A stretch of DNA of 64,000 nucleotides from positions 124,001 through 188,000 of the forward strand of contig SSBO01000005.1 in NCBI GenBank assembly GCA_005281725.1. The letters run 5' to 3'. The notes below the pieces were generated by a model that was not told where the DNA came from, made no database searches, and saw only the letters and a list, made by a program, of their open reading frames with translations. A program made the translations under genes and the position numbers. Source of the stretch: Wuchereria bancrofti (Eukaryota; Nematoda; Chromadorea; Rhabditida; Onchocercidae). Shown here piece after piece: positions 25,346 through 38,700 of this stretch (position 1 is its first letter; each line of letters begins with the position of its first letter).

Positions 25346-28300
25346 GAATGTATTATTGTCAGAAAGAAGTAATTGCATGTGCGCTACATTCAATATTTGG
25401 TCTTCTTGATCATTCATCTCCGGCGAATATCAAAAAATCGCATCATTTATTATTTTTTTATTAGTCAAAATGTGAATAACCTAAATTTCGAATAGAGAAG
25501 CAAAAGAAATAGTTGATTACTATTTTGAGAAAAGTCGATAACTTAGCTTGTTAGATTTTTAAGGATTTAAATTTCCATGGAATTTTCCTCTTGTTAATTT
25601 GTTTGTTATTTTTGCTTTTTTCATTGTTCTAATTATAAAGTTTTTTTTTTTTGCATTGTTGAAGTTATCAATTTGTATTGTCCAATAAAACATTTTGCTA
25701 ACATAATCGAAAGATTAACAGTGGTATTATGAACCAATAAATCATGAATTTCTTGCACACAAGAAATGTAATCCAATTAGTTTAATTAATATAGGTTGTT
25801 TTTTCCTACGTTTACGTTTCACACATGTTTTTTTCTTTTTTTTTTTTTTTTGATACTTCATCAATGAAAGGGTATGAATTGGACAAAAAATTGTTTTTAC
25901 ATAATATGTAATAAAAAGTAGAAGTGGAATTTTAAATAATTTAGAAAAATGAGATGTTGGATAAGAGGAGCGCTTGAGTATGATGTATATTTCAAATGAT
26001 AGAGTGTTCATTGAAATGAGGTTGTTTGCAAAGAAGATGAAATGATTGACTGAGTTTGCATAATGTTTCTATTATCATTAATTTGCAGGATGATTTTTCA
26101 TGGCTTCTTTTTATTTTTATTGTGTTTTTTTTCTTTTCAATAATTTTAATATTACATCATTCTCTTTTACAGATATATTTTATAATTTTTAGTTTCATTA
26201 GGTACTTATAATTCTTCCTTTCTATCACAAGACAGAAAGTAGATATGAAAAAAGTTTTATATCATAGTATTTCATTTTAGATTCTTTTTGCTAATTGCAA
26301 TTGTTCTTATAACTAATAAAATATATACTTTATGAATCTCTTACCTGACACTTTTTAAATTCTTTCTAGTAATTAATAAGCTATATGAATTTCTTACCTA
26401 ATATTTCACATACTAAGTTATGACGTGTGCAAGATTTTCATTTTCTATGTTACGTGTGCCACTTCCTTGTTTCAAGGATCATACGCTTATCACGTTTTTT
26501 CATCTCTTATTACTACGCTTTACGTGGAGAATGATACGTAGTAGCATTGGAAAAAAATGCGTAATCTATTTCAGAGTTAATTAAATTTGAGGAAATATGT
26601 GAAATAAAAGTCATTAATTGTTATAGGAAATGGATGGATTGAGAAATATTGAATTAAGTCTATGATTAGATGAAGAGAAGTCTTTAAAAAAACGGTAATA
26701 TTTTTATTATTGTCGTAGAAGGATGATGTGTGATCAGTGACGAAAATGAGTGATTTTAAGAAGGAAAAATGTCTAATTTTTTATGAAGAAATTACAAAAG
26801 AAAATTTCATTTCAACTATAAAAAAATAATAATTTTCATGAGTATCGTTTTTCTTCGTTATTTTAATTAGAAAAAAAGCGATTGTTAAAAGAAATCTCAA
26901 ATTTTCCATTTTCAAGCATTAATTGTGTTCGTTTGAATCGTTGCTAATATATGTCTACTAAAATATATACTGATTGAATTTCGTATGAAATTATTTGTAT
27001 TTGTCTACTATTATCCTTAGACATAAATCATTCTGCAAAAATTTACATAACATAAGCATATTTGTGAAAAGTATGGTTGTTTTTTGATCATTTAAGAATA
27101 TTTATTTAATCGAAATATTTCATGGTGTTGATTATTGCACATTGAAATTTAGGTTTTAATGATTTTTGACCTTTTGGATTTAACAAATTTATTTGAAGTA
27201 AAATTTGCTTGAGATTTATTTTTTCTCCTTTTTTTGCATTTTTAAAATTCCTCTTCTTATTTCGCACTTTAATTTTCTTTTTTTAACGGCTAGAGATCAT
27301 TCCCATATATTGGAAAAAAATGAAATATTGATTATATTTAAAGCCTTTTCCCTTAGTTTCTCTCTTCTTCCTTATCTTTTACTCCTTCTCTTTGAATAGG
27401 TCTGAAAAAAGCCTAGTTGTCTTCTAAAAAGGCTTAATTTCATCTTTTTCCTTGCGCTTTTCCAAGCCACAGCACTATATCTTTCTTTAAAACATTCGAA
27501 GTTAAAAACTTCCATTAATTTTTGAGATCAATCAATTATATGCTGAATTTTATGGAAGTCAAACTAATATTTTTTCAAATGAAATTTTCCTGATATTAAC
27601 TTATTTAGAGAAAAGAGTTTTCTTTTTCGTTCAATTATCGTTACTACGTAATATTTAATATTTCCTGAAAATATTTCCCATAAACTTTGTTAAGATTTTC
27701 AATTTACCTTTGATTGCTCAATTACTGGCATCCGAATCTTCCTTCGTTTTCTTTCGTGAAATGAATTTCTTCATTTCTTTAAATCGAATAAAGGAAAACA
27801 AACATTTATAGCATTCCCAGTTGTTTTTCACTAGCGCAAATTAAACTTCTTATTTTCAACTGGTAAGAATTCATCTCTTCAAAATTTCTTTCGGCCATGT
27901 AATTCCCACTTCTGATATCTCTGCATATCATCATGTAAAAGTGATTTGAAACTATACAAGAATGTTCATTTATGAAAATTGAGTGATTAAACTTATTAAA
28001 CACTCATACAATAATAATAATAATGAGATTACGGTGTGTTAGAAATATTTTTGCGTTTCATTTAGTTTGATCATTTAACTTTAATGTTTTATATCATATC
28101 AACTTAATAAATATTATTCTCTAACAAATATGCCATCCAGCCATTTATGAAGATTGTAATTCCACGTAAATGATGAAACTTGAGAAAAAGCAGGTGTCAT
28201 ACTTGTCAGTGTTGTTTATACTGCTAACAGCAAGCAATTTCAAATTAAAAGCGAAATTTGTTGCAACTGTAACTTACCGTTTAATTACTTTTTTATTACT

Positions 28301-29696
28301 TCAAAATTTGCTATTAAATTTTTGTGCACATTAAGGATTATTAACCCGATGAGGTTTGCTGCTTGAAGAAATACTTGTTAATAATTTTTTGTATCGAATT
28401 TCTGATCACTTTTTTTTTTCATGTTTTTTGGCCATAGTCAGAAAATAAGCAAAAAAAGAAACGAAAAAATGTCAATTGTCTTTGTTTTAACATTGTTTAT
28501 TTTAACATTCTCAGTTAATACATTTCAAAAATTTTTATCCATTTCAGATGTAATAATATTTGGTGATCGATGGCAATTGTGACATTTGTACGTCCTTACT
28601 AAAGTGAAATTATACAAAGAAAGTAATACATTGATTTATTCATTCTTAATACATATTTGCAATTCATTCGTGATCGTTTATGATAACTATGTAAAGTTGA
28701 CAGAACTGATAGTTGAAGTTTAAATTTTACTAAAAATTTTTTAGTAATTATTGATTAAATTTTTTAAAAAAAGCTATATTTCAATGTGAATCATGTAGAA
28801 TTTAATTGAGTTATCATCTAAAAGTTAACACTGCAATTGTTGTCATAGAAACAGTGAAATTTGTTTCTTCTGGTATTTATTCATTAGCTTTAAGTATTTA
28901 TAATTTACCAATTCAACAAAATGGAATACTATTTTGTTTATTTTTCTTTTTTTTTTTTTTTAATTTGTACTTTTCTGCTTGATTTGTTTAACTTGGATTG
29001 TTTGAAATATTTGAATAGTTGTTCGGATATATAATATCCGTATAGAAAGTGAGCTTATTGACATGACAGATGTTAAATCTTTATTATATAAACATTTAGT
29101 TTAGCTTATGTAACGTAGTATATGATTTTTTTTATTGATTCTAATAAATAACATAGTAATACTTGATTTTAACAGCATATTGTAATGTGATTTTAATGTA
29201 AAGCTTTGTGAGAAAACTTTTTGTTTTCTATTTTAATAAGTAGAAGAGAAAATAGTGGTAAAAATTATAATTTTAATGACAAAGAGATATGTAATTTGAA
29301 AACGAAATTGTAAGAATGTTTGGATAACTTTTTAAAAATAAATAACCATCCTTCAGTTCATTTTCCTAAAACTAAACTTTTCTATTCATTTAAGATATAT
29401 GAGTTTTACATAAAAAATATGCTTTTTTTTCTTTTTGTCTTTGACATATTTATAGTAGCACTAGTTGTTAATTGTAATATGAGAATATATTGAAATTTAT
29501 GATGAAATTTATAACTTTTTTTGATGCTTGTATGAGTTATATAATAATAAATTTAAAGAATTAAGAATTAAGCTATATTTGCAAGATAATATGAGAATTA
29601 CTCTTTTCGTAGTATTATGGAATGATTTTGTGTGTAGCATTACTTTTTTATTTTATTTTTTTTTTTTTTTTTTTGAATGTAACATTACTGTTTTGC
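25346..29696. other. Intergenic region between WDR3 and bpl-1, no gene seen
   Basis: About 4.3 kb of AT-rich sequence contains the WDR3 3' UTR and presumably the bpl-1 promoter. Open frames here are short, low in complexity and lack splice-flanked coding structure. I see no RNA gene. The distance argues against the two plus-strand genes forming an operon, where worm spacing is usually far shorter. Confidence 0.5.
25684..25689 (+). terminator. Candidate polyadenylation signal AATAAA of WDR3
   Basis: The first clear AATAAA downstream of the WDR3 stop lies about 340 bases away, with a second at about 25736. Either could define the 3' end. Confidence 0.4.
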
Positions 29697-29698
29697 AG
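29697..29698 (+). promoter_or_regulatory. Splice acceptor 9 bases before the bpl-1 ATG, candidate SL trans-splice site
   Basis: A T-rich run ends in TTTTGCAG and the ATG at 29708 follows after nine bases. The spacing suits trans-splicing, and no upstream coding exon was found. Confidence 0.5.
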
Positions 29699-29707
29699 GA
29701 TACTGCA

Positions 29708-32700
29708 ATGATATTTTTCGTATGGTCGCTTGTGTTATCTGCAGTGCAGTTTGCACGACGTCAACGACTAGTATCAGTATTATCGGAGTATTTCATTTGG
29801 AATCTTTCGCATAATTCAGTACTTTTATGTCGTAAAATTCCTTGTTTTTCATGTTCTTCAAGGAATAAAAAAAGGTGAGTTTTAGCTTCATTATTTTACA
29901 AAAATATTTCATTTACTTCATATTTGGATCTCCTACTTATCATCGATTATTTGAATGGTTATTTTTCTTATCATTTATTTATTTATTTCCTTATTCAATT
30001 GATTAAGTATTTTTTTGATTTCTCTTTTTATTTTTATTCTTCGTTACATAGTTATTTAATTTTATTTTATATGCTTTTTTTTTATTTGTCCACTTATTAC
30101 ATTAGTCGAGTCACTTACGTAGACCTTTTTGCAACTTTTTTTTTTGATTTTCCAACATTTATTTGTTTAATTACTTCCTCAATGATATAAGTTTGTACTT
30201 AGTTTTGAAATTTCGAAAGGGGAAAAAATGCTTGTAGATATGAACGGACTAATGTCTGGTATTTTTTTAATTAATTTATAACATCAGCTTAATGAACTTG
30301 TGCCAACATTTCAGTTGTGAAAGGTTAACTGATACTGCGGATACGCTAAGAAAGACAAGCAGTGAACCATGTCTTCCAGGTGAACTTATTGCAAGACCAA
30401 TTTATCGTAATGAGGAAGTGGAATTTGTTGTTCAGTCAGATGCTGTAAGCTGTTTTATAAAGTTTTTTTTTTTTTTTGACTTCTTTTAAGAATGAAATTA
30501 TACGGCATTTTCTTAGAAAAAAATCCTGCAGTTCGGGTTATTAAATTTGGATTTAAAATGGAATTGAAATTGAATTAAAGTTTAAATTGAAAACTTGACA
30601 ACCAGGATTATTGAGAATTGTCGATTATTTTGCACAGAACTTTTTAAATTGTGGTATGAGAGAGCTCGACACTCATCTGTAACAATCCCGTTCTCTTATT
30701 ATATTCAAAATAGACTCCATTAGACAAAGCATAAGTTAATATCTGAAATTAAATTTCCCATTTTTATCACCAAATTTTCAAGCTCAAACGAAACAATCCA
30801 TTATGTTTTGACTTCTCAAAAATAGTCGAAGCAAATTTGATAACAGGGCAAAACTTTTCTCAAAATTTGAAAACTTCTTTTCTGACATTCCATCTTTTTC
30901 GAAATGGATGAAAGAAACACATAATATTGTTTTCAATTTTTCAAAATTTCTTTCAAATTTTTTTTGGTTTTAATTTTACTTTTAGACACAATTGGATGTT
31001 GTGGACTGGAACATATTTACTCAACCGCTTCATGGTTCTATTCCACGTGTTCATTTTATTGCTTTTTTGGATAAGAAAACTGATGAATATAACGAAACAT
31101 CGGGTGGTATTACTCATACCGATTCATTAGATATCATCGGTGAACAATCGAACACAACCAATGATACTATTTTCTCTTCCGGTTCAGCATCAGTTCTGGT
31201 AAATTTACCTGTTTAATTTTTTTTTTTTTTTTTGCTTTATTGCTGAAATGTTAGAGAAAAAATGGAATTCAGTAGAGGACTGTAAGTGTTATTTGCATGA
31301 TAAAAAATATTAAAGAAACGAAGACGAAAGAAGAGAATGATAACAGTGTTATGAAGGGATAGAAATTGAGGATTTTATTATATTTATTTTGTTTGAAATT
31401 AGTAGTATTAGCATTAATTTCAATTTTCATATTTCATCTTTTTTATATATCCTTATATTAGGTTGGTAATTTATGTAATAAAATTGCTCATCGACGAGGG
31501 CGTCCATGGGAAATCCTCTATGAATGTACATTATATGATTTTTATGATATTGCTTTTGCATGGTCACAGAATAAATTATTTGATATTGGTGGTAAAGCGG
31601 TAGTTAAAATGATGAAAGGTTAGTGAAAGTTGGAGTTCTCTTCTTTTTTTTTTTTTAATTTGTATTTCTTCTTTTATTTATTCAAATGAAGGGATGTAAT
31701 GCATGTGGGTAAACTGTAAGTAACCTATGGTCATATTTTGTACACAATTCTATAGATGAGTGATTAAATCGAATAAGTTTTTCTTTTTGGCTAGGATTTT
31801 GGAGAATATTGGACGAGTATAGAATCTCTATTTTAAAATCATTTTTTTAATTTTTTAATTTAACAAATTTTTTTATTGGGAAGGGTTTTCTTTTCTTTTC
31901 TGGTTAGAAATTGATAAAGATAGTTTCGTAAGTGGAATTTGCAAGTATTAAAATGAAAATTTGTCTTTTATGATATACATTTGAAAAATAACATAGTTTT
32001 ACAGTGATAACATTGCCAGCGAAATTTTTCCTTCAACTGGATGATAGTAACAGTTTACAAAGGAGTGTATCACCTCCTCTTAGTTGTAAGTTTCATTATT
32101 AATTTTTAGAGTAGTACTTGATAGGAGGTTTTTTTCTTTTTTTTTTTCAACTGAAAACAAATAGTGCAAAAGGATATTAATTTATCTATTGCTCATTTCA
32201 ATTTTCAATATTCAAGATTCTTATTTACTTAGCATTTCGTAATAGTAGTCGAAATTTCTATTGATGAAATGAGATAGATGTATATAGACTAAAATGAGAG
32301 GAAGAGTTAAGTAGTATACTGAATCCTCTGTAAATTAAATTGCTAAAATTAGTTGATTAATAATTTATTCACCCATAATGATAAAACTATAAGCAATCAT
32401 GAAATAATCAGCTATACGCTCACATATTACATAAACTCAAATAAAATATAAGAAAAGAATAAGAATAAAATGATTTTTGTAATAAACCTAAAATATGATT
32501 ATTTTTTTTTTTATTTATTTTATTTCTTTTTTTTTTGATGGCGAATGGGGCATAAATTCATCACGCAACAGTCTATCACCAGAGCCACTTTCATTATTGG
32601 AATTACTTTATGAACGAGAACATAGTTGTGTCATGGATAAAGATGATTACCGGAATTTTTCCGATTCTTCAGTTTTATCATTGTTTCATAATAATGATTC

Positions 32701-35700
32701 AGCATTACATTATGATTATCGGCAAGGATTTCCTGTTCCATCTATGTGTGCTTTTTTTTTTAAATGCTTTTATGTGAAATATTATGTATGATTTGATGTG
32801 TCACTCATTACATCAATTAAATTTTCACACATTGCATGCTGATATCAAAAAAGAAAGAAAAAAAGACCAAAAATAGAATGTTTTGTTAAATTTAATGATC
32901 AATCAACTAGAATTAGTTAATGAAAATTTCGATGGTTTATTTGTTGTTCTTGTTGTTGCATTAAACAAACTAGAACGTAAGCTTTATAGTTAAGCCAGAA
33001 AAAGTTATCTTTTGCTTCAAATTTGTTAACATTTTTAAAATAACCATTCTGGATATAGTAATGATCATCCTATCATCATCATTCAGCACTATACTAATTT
33101 TCTAGCTATTCATCGTTTCGTGAAATTAATTAATTAGTTCACTTTTTAGTAGTTATTTCAAAGCTTCTCTTTTGGCAAAGTATTGCTTTAAAAAACTAAT
33201 AAGTGCTAGATCAGTTGATAAGTAAATTTAGATTTAAATATGTTAATTTTAAGATTATCAGTTGATACTCCTAACAATGATTGCTTTGGATGTATTAGGA
33301 GACTCAATTCGTCCAGATCGAGAGCATGTTCTGTTTCTCTTGAACGAACCAAAACAGTACTCAATGAAGCTGCTTCATTCTATATCAAATATCTCAGAGA
33401 GCAAAATAAAATGAGCAAAAGGTTATCAATGTTATTGTTTAAGTTTAATTTGAAGAAATTATAAATTTTCATTTGTAAATCGCGTTGTGAGAGAGAGTGG
33501 GAGAGGAAGAGAGATATCTTCTTAAGAAACCGAAAAGAATAGGTCGAGTTCGATATACCATACTGAAAATGGCATTTCACAAGTGTCTACATTTTATCAT
33601 GAAATTTAAATCATTTGCATGCTTTGGTTATAGGTTCATGACGATTTGGAATGTGAGTTTCCACTAAGGATACAAGTATGTCAGGAATCTGCTGAAAAAT
33701 CAACTCAGTACTTTTTTTTTTATCTTTATACATAATTTATATTTGTACGATTTTTATCATGAAAGCACATCATGTTGACAATTAGGATGGTAGGATGCGG
33801 GAAAAAAGTATTGGTTTAAATGATAATGGATAGATGAGAATAACTCTTTTAATGTATAAAAATTATATCAAGAAGAATCGGAAAAAAAAATGGATCCGGT
33901 TATTTTTTCGCATGCCATCTATATTCCTGTTGAATTTTTTGTTTTTCGAGTTTTTGTTGTTCTATCTCTTTTTTTTCGTTTGTTTAAACAATTCATAAAA
34001 TACTTTAGAAATTAGAAAATCCCTTTGTTTTTGGAAATTTTTCTCTTTTTTTTTTGTTTTGAAAGTTTTAAAGCTTACATACTAAAAAACATTTTTTAGA
34101 TGTTATTGAAATTTTGCTTCTATTTCAAAAAATAAAGTTTTTATTTCCTAACTAACTTATTTTTAAATTTACTTTTTTGCATCTTTTCTCTTTCTGTTCT
34201 ATTATGCTTTCCATCCTTTATCTTTATTTGTTAAGAAACAATACTTTTTTTTTTTACCTAATGGCATCATTTAAAATAGATATCACATTGCCTGTGTGTG
34301 GGTATACTTATGCGTGTGTGTGTGTGTGTGTGTGCGTTTTCTTTTAATTTCAAAAAATTTTCGAGTGTTTTTAACAAAAACGGTCAAACTGCGGTGGTAT
34401 TAATAGTGAATTTTAGGCTTATTAGCACTTATTTCAATTTTCAGTTATTCAAAAAGTCAACAGTTTGGTCCGAAAACGCGATTTGCTCGTGTTGAAGAAC
34501 ACATCTTGCATTCATCTGTGAATTCATTATGTAACCAAAAAAGAGAGTTACGGAAAATGGATGGTCATGCAAACTGTTTGCCGTCAAGAGTCTCGACCAA
34601 TGTCCTTCCGAAGGAAGTCAACGGTCAACTTTTCATAGATTACAGTTCAGTACACGGTGCTAATATACCAGTCAAACTTACGAAAGGTAATGTTGGTAAT
34701 AATATCGGAAAATATCAGTTTCCAAACGAAGTGAACCATCCTTCAATCGAGCAAAATTTAATCCCGGATAAAATGGATCAAATTCAACTCCAATTGAAAG
34801 AAGATCGCATCACATCAGATCAGATTAGTAGTTGCCCAAATCAAGTTCAGATGGAACCTAGCCAGATTTCGATTCGATCAGATCAAGAATCAGTTATTGG
34901 AAAAGTTGAAAATCAAAGTACTTCAAATGCTGGATCCATAGGCAAAGCTGAGCAAAAGCAATTTTCAAAAAGGATTGTAAATTCAATTGCTTCCGGAAAA
35001 AACGAATCAAAATCATCAACTTCAGTCAACGAGGTAATTCGATTCAATCAGTTTAAATTGAAATTTGCCTGATTAGAATCAAAAAATACTTGTAGTGAAC
35101 TTTATACATTTATATTATGTAAATATCTCATATCTGATGTTACTTATTTTCTTATATAGCTTAATGTAGTATAAATTTCAGGGTATGTGTAAATTTTTAT
35201 CAGCAACAGGTAAGCAAAATTATTATCTTTGTGCCATGCGCTTGGCTTTTCGCACTTTTCAAGACGCTTTGTTTCTATGACAATTCCTTATCAATGTTAA
35301 GCATAAAATTATATTGCTTGTGCAATACTGGCAAAATTATTACTCGCATAATAGACCTCTATAATATATGAACACCAATTTTGACGATATGACCAGTGAT
35401 AAGCGCAAAATTGTGTTATTTTTTCTTTTCGAGACAGCCAATTTTGTCAATATTGGATAAAATGATTTATGAACTTAATCATAAATAGTGGCGAAGAGGA
35501 GGAGAGTGTTGTTTGTTGTTATAATGATCAAATATCAGTCATTCTTAAAGTTGGCATTTCTCGCATTTCCTAGCGTAAAAAGAAAATTACGAATTGGACT
35601 GAAAAAGAGAATTTTAGACAAATGATTTAGGTTAAGGTTGAAAGTTTGATTTAAATTCTAATTTCAAGATTTAAAGCTGAAATAATCGTACAACAAGACA

Positions 35701-38700
35701 GTGAGATATTTCTCTGGGATCAATTTCATCTTATCTCTACCCTTTGTTGATTGATTGTCCGTCCTTGTCACTTTTAAGCATTGCCTTTTCATGCTTTTAG
35801 AGAAGTTTAACAGTGTTTATCCATGTTTAATCCGAAAATTGTTAGTACTTCTTATTATTATGATATTCTTAAATAATTTTCTCATTTTTTTTTTCAGATT
35901 GCTATAATATCTTTCCAACTTCTGCGTTGATTCAATCGCCATCGTTACTTCCGAGCTCGAAAGAACAATCAGTGTTATTGAGTAAAAAAATGTTTCGAAT
36001 TTTTAACGGTTCTCATTTGCATGCAACGAGAGATGGCGGAAAAATTCTTACGAAACCTTTAATGGTGAATTTTTAAAGGTCATCGTGCTAAAAAAAATAT
36101 ATGTATATATTATTTTGTTCTATAATCAGATATTTGAAAGATTTGTTGAATCTTAAATTTCATGATGAATTATTAATTATGGAATTTTTCCATTCTACTA
36201 AATTGTATTCTTTCATTATTTCTGTATTTAAAAAGTAAGATTTATTCAAGCTTTGAATATATGCACAAATTATTTTTCCTCTTATTTAATGATAATTAGA
36301 AGGAAAAGATTCCAAATGGAGAATTTTAAATTCCGAATAGCGAAGTTATTTGCAATGGATGCTATGAAATATATCAAATATATGTTTAAGTCCTGTTTTC
36401 ATTACAGATTTTGGTATTTACTGGTAACAATGATGATTTGTTTAATCGTATCTTAGAAACTCTCAATACGATGATACCATCTGATACTCATACTGTTTAT
36501 CATTTATCATATGAAGCATTCTGTAAACATCCATGGATTGGACAAAGTACTGCTTGCTTAATTGTAGCCGATACGTCACATTTGGATGATAAATGTTGGA
36601 TTCGACTTCAGCAATATTTCAGTTGTGTAAGGTTTTTTTTTTTTTTTTTTGGAGGGGATATTTTAAATTTTTATTCAAATTTCAAAAAATATTGTTTTTA
36701 CATACTTTTACAGCTTGAACAAAATGAACTATTAGTGAGGAATTACCTTGAAAGATGATTATTATTTTTAATAAAGTTATGAGCAAAATAAACCACACTT
36801 ATATTTTTATTCTTTTTCCTGTTCAACTTATCAGCAAGTTTTGATCCTGAAGTCATTACATCGGATATGATTAAGATACTAATATCTCTGGAGGCATAAC
36901 CTCGATTTCTCATGCTTTTGAATTGAACAATTTTTTTCCATTTTGAAGCGGTCGTCTGTAGCACTTAAAAGTCCCATGTTATTCTCGGAGGACTACGTTT
37001 TCCTTTAGTCCGTTGATGCTTTTTTTTTCTTTTTCTTTTTGGCAAAAGGATGATGAAATAGCGAATTTCTGCTTTCAGTCAGGCAAAATTCTCTTCCTAT
37101 GTCAAAATAAGCTTTTGGCAAGTTTATCGGCTTGTGACAATTCAAAAAAGACTGCTAAATTGCTGAAGATGGCATTTGGTGAACGACAGTCGAAGAAACT
37201 TGGAAAAGATTTTGAACATTTTCTAAAGAAGACTTTAAAAACGTTACATAAGGAGAAAAAGGTACATAGTATGATTCATAATTTGTTTCTTCAAATAATA
37301 TTTCTAGTTGTGATCTATACACATGTTTATTTTATTTAACTCCTAATTAACAATGAAAATAAAGTATGATAGCATTTTTCTAAATACTGTTTTGAAAAAC
37401 ACTAATGTTTTTACCAAAAAAACTTGTATGCTAGTTTGAATGAATTTCAATTCATATATACTACGTTGAATTTTAATATATAGATATACAAAATTCAATT
37501 TGTTATAGTTTTATATAAGCACATCTTTTTTTAAATTAAATTTTGGAAAAGGAAGTGAGACGATGAGTCTATAAACTTATCGATAGTTAAAAAAAGAAGT
37601 TCGTAATCCATCTTTTTTCGATTTTCATATTCTCCGATGTATGATCAGGTGCTGTTGCAGAGAAAAAAATTAGGCTTTTTTTGTTAACCGATGCCGATTA
37701 AGGTTGATTCTTTTGGTTTATCTGATAAGTTCTTGAACATTCTTCGATGTCGTAGACAGTATAGCGATAACAGTGATCATATCAATTTTGCTTTAGTGTT
37801 AGTCATTGTAGGTTGTATTTTTTTGACTATCGATAAGTTTAAGAGATATCTATCTGATGAGCTTCTCATCTTTTCAATTGATTTCAAATATCTAAAGATT
37901 ATAGCTTAGTTGAGTTGAATTCTTCGGCATTTTCCTATGGGGTTTGAAGAGAATTCAACTTCATATGATTGATCATTAAACTCATCACTGAAACTCTTTT
38001 TCATTCATCATTGTTCCACTGATCTTCCGCTCTTTCTGTTCCTTTTAAATTCAAATAAATAAATAAAACAAAATAAAAAACGTCATGCAGCTTTAATTAT
38101 TGTTATAAAATAAATAAGTTATTGTTAGGAGCGAAAAATGAGTATTGAAATGATATTATACAATATAACAAAATTTTGGAAGTATATTTTAATATGAAAG
38201 AGTAAAGCCCAATAGAGCAACTGATCTAATAATACCTAAGCATTGGAAATTTTTCAGGTAAATCAAACATTTCATGCAAAAGATCTTTTTGGTGGTTGTA
38301 AATATTCCGTTGTGCTATATAAAACTGAAGGTTTGTTTCTTTCTCAATTATCATTCATTCCTTTTTTTTGTGTTTCCAAATTTCAACTATTGAAAATTTT
38401 TTTAATCTTTGAACCTGTCCCACTTTCTTGTTTATTTTATAATAATTTTTTTTTTATTTTATAATTTATATAATATCATTACTACTTTTTTCTTTCTTTC
38501 AAAATTTCTTTTACTCAATTTTAGATAGTCCGTTTTTGTTATACATGGAAAATGCAGCGCAACGTGCTAGTGCTCTGTTTAGTGATGCGACAAGTGAGCA
38601 ATTACTTCATTCTGATTCAACCCTCATTGCTGATGCTCTTTCACGTCTTTCCATAAAAATCACAACAAATGTTACAGTACCCTCTCTCACACCTGGATAT

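Noticed and set aside
33635..33660. Small exon-like segment in bpl-1 (TTATAG/GTTCATGACG.../GTGAGT)
   Set aside because: Including it shifts the following exon at 34445 into a frame that soon stops; joining 33421 directly to 34445 keeps the frame.
36743..36964. Minus-strand frame in a bpl-1 intron with a plausible-looking amino-acid sequence
   Set aside because: It lies wholly in an intron between two well-supported exons, has no splice partner and resembles no known family; I also looked for snoRNA boxes there and found none convincing.
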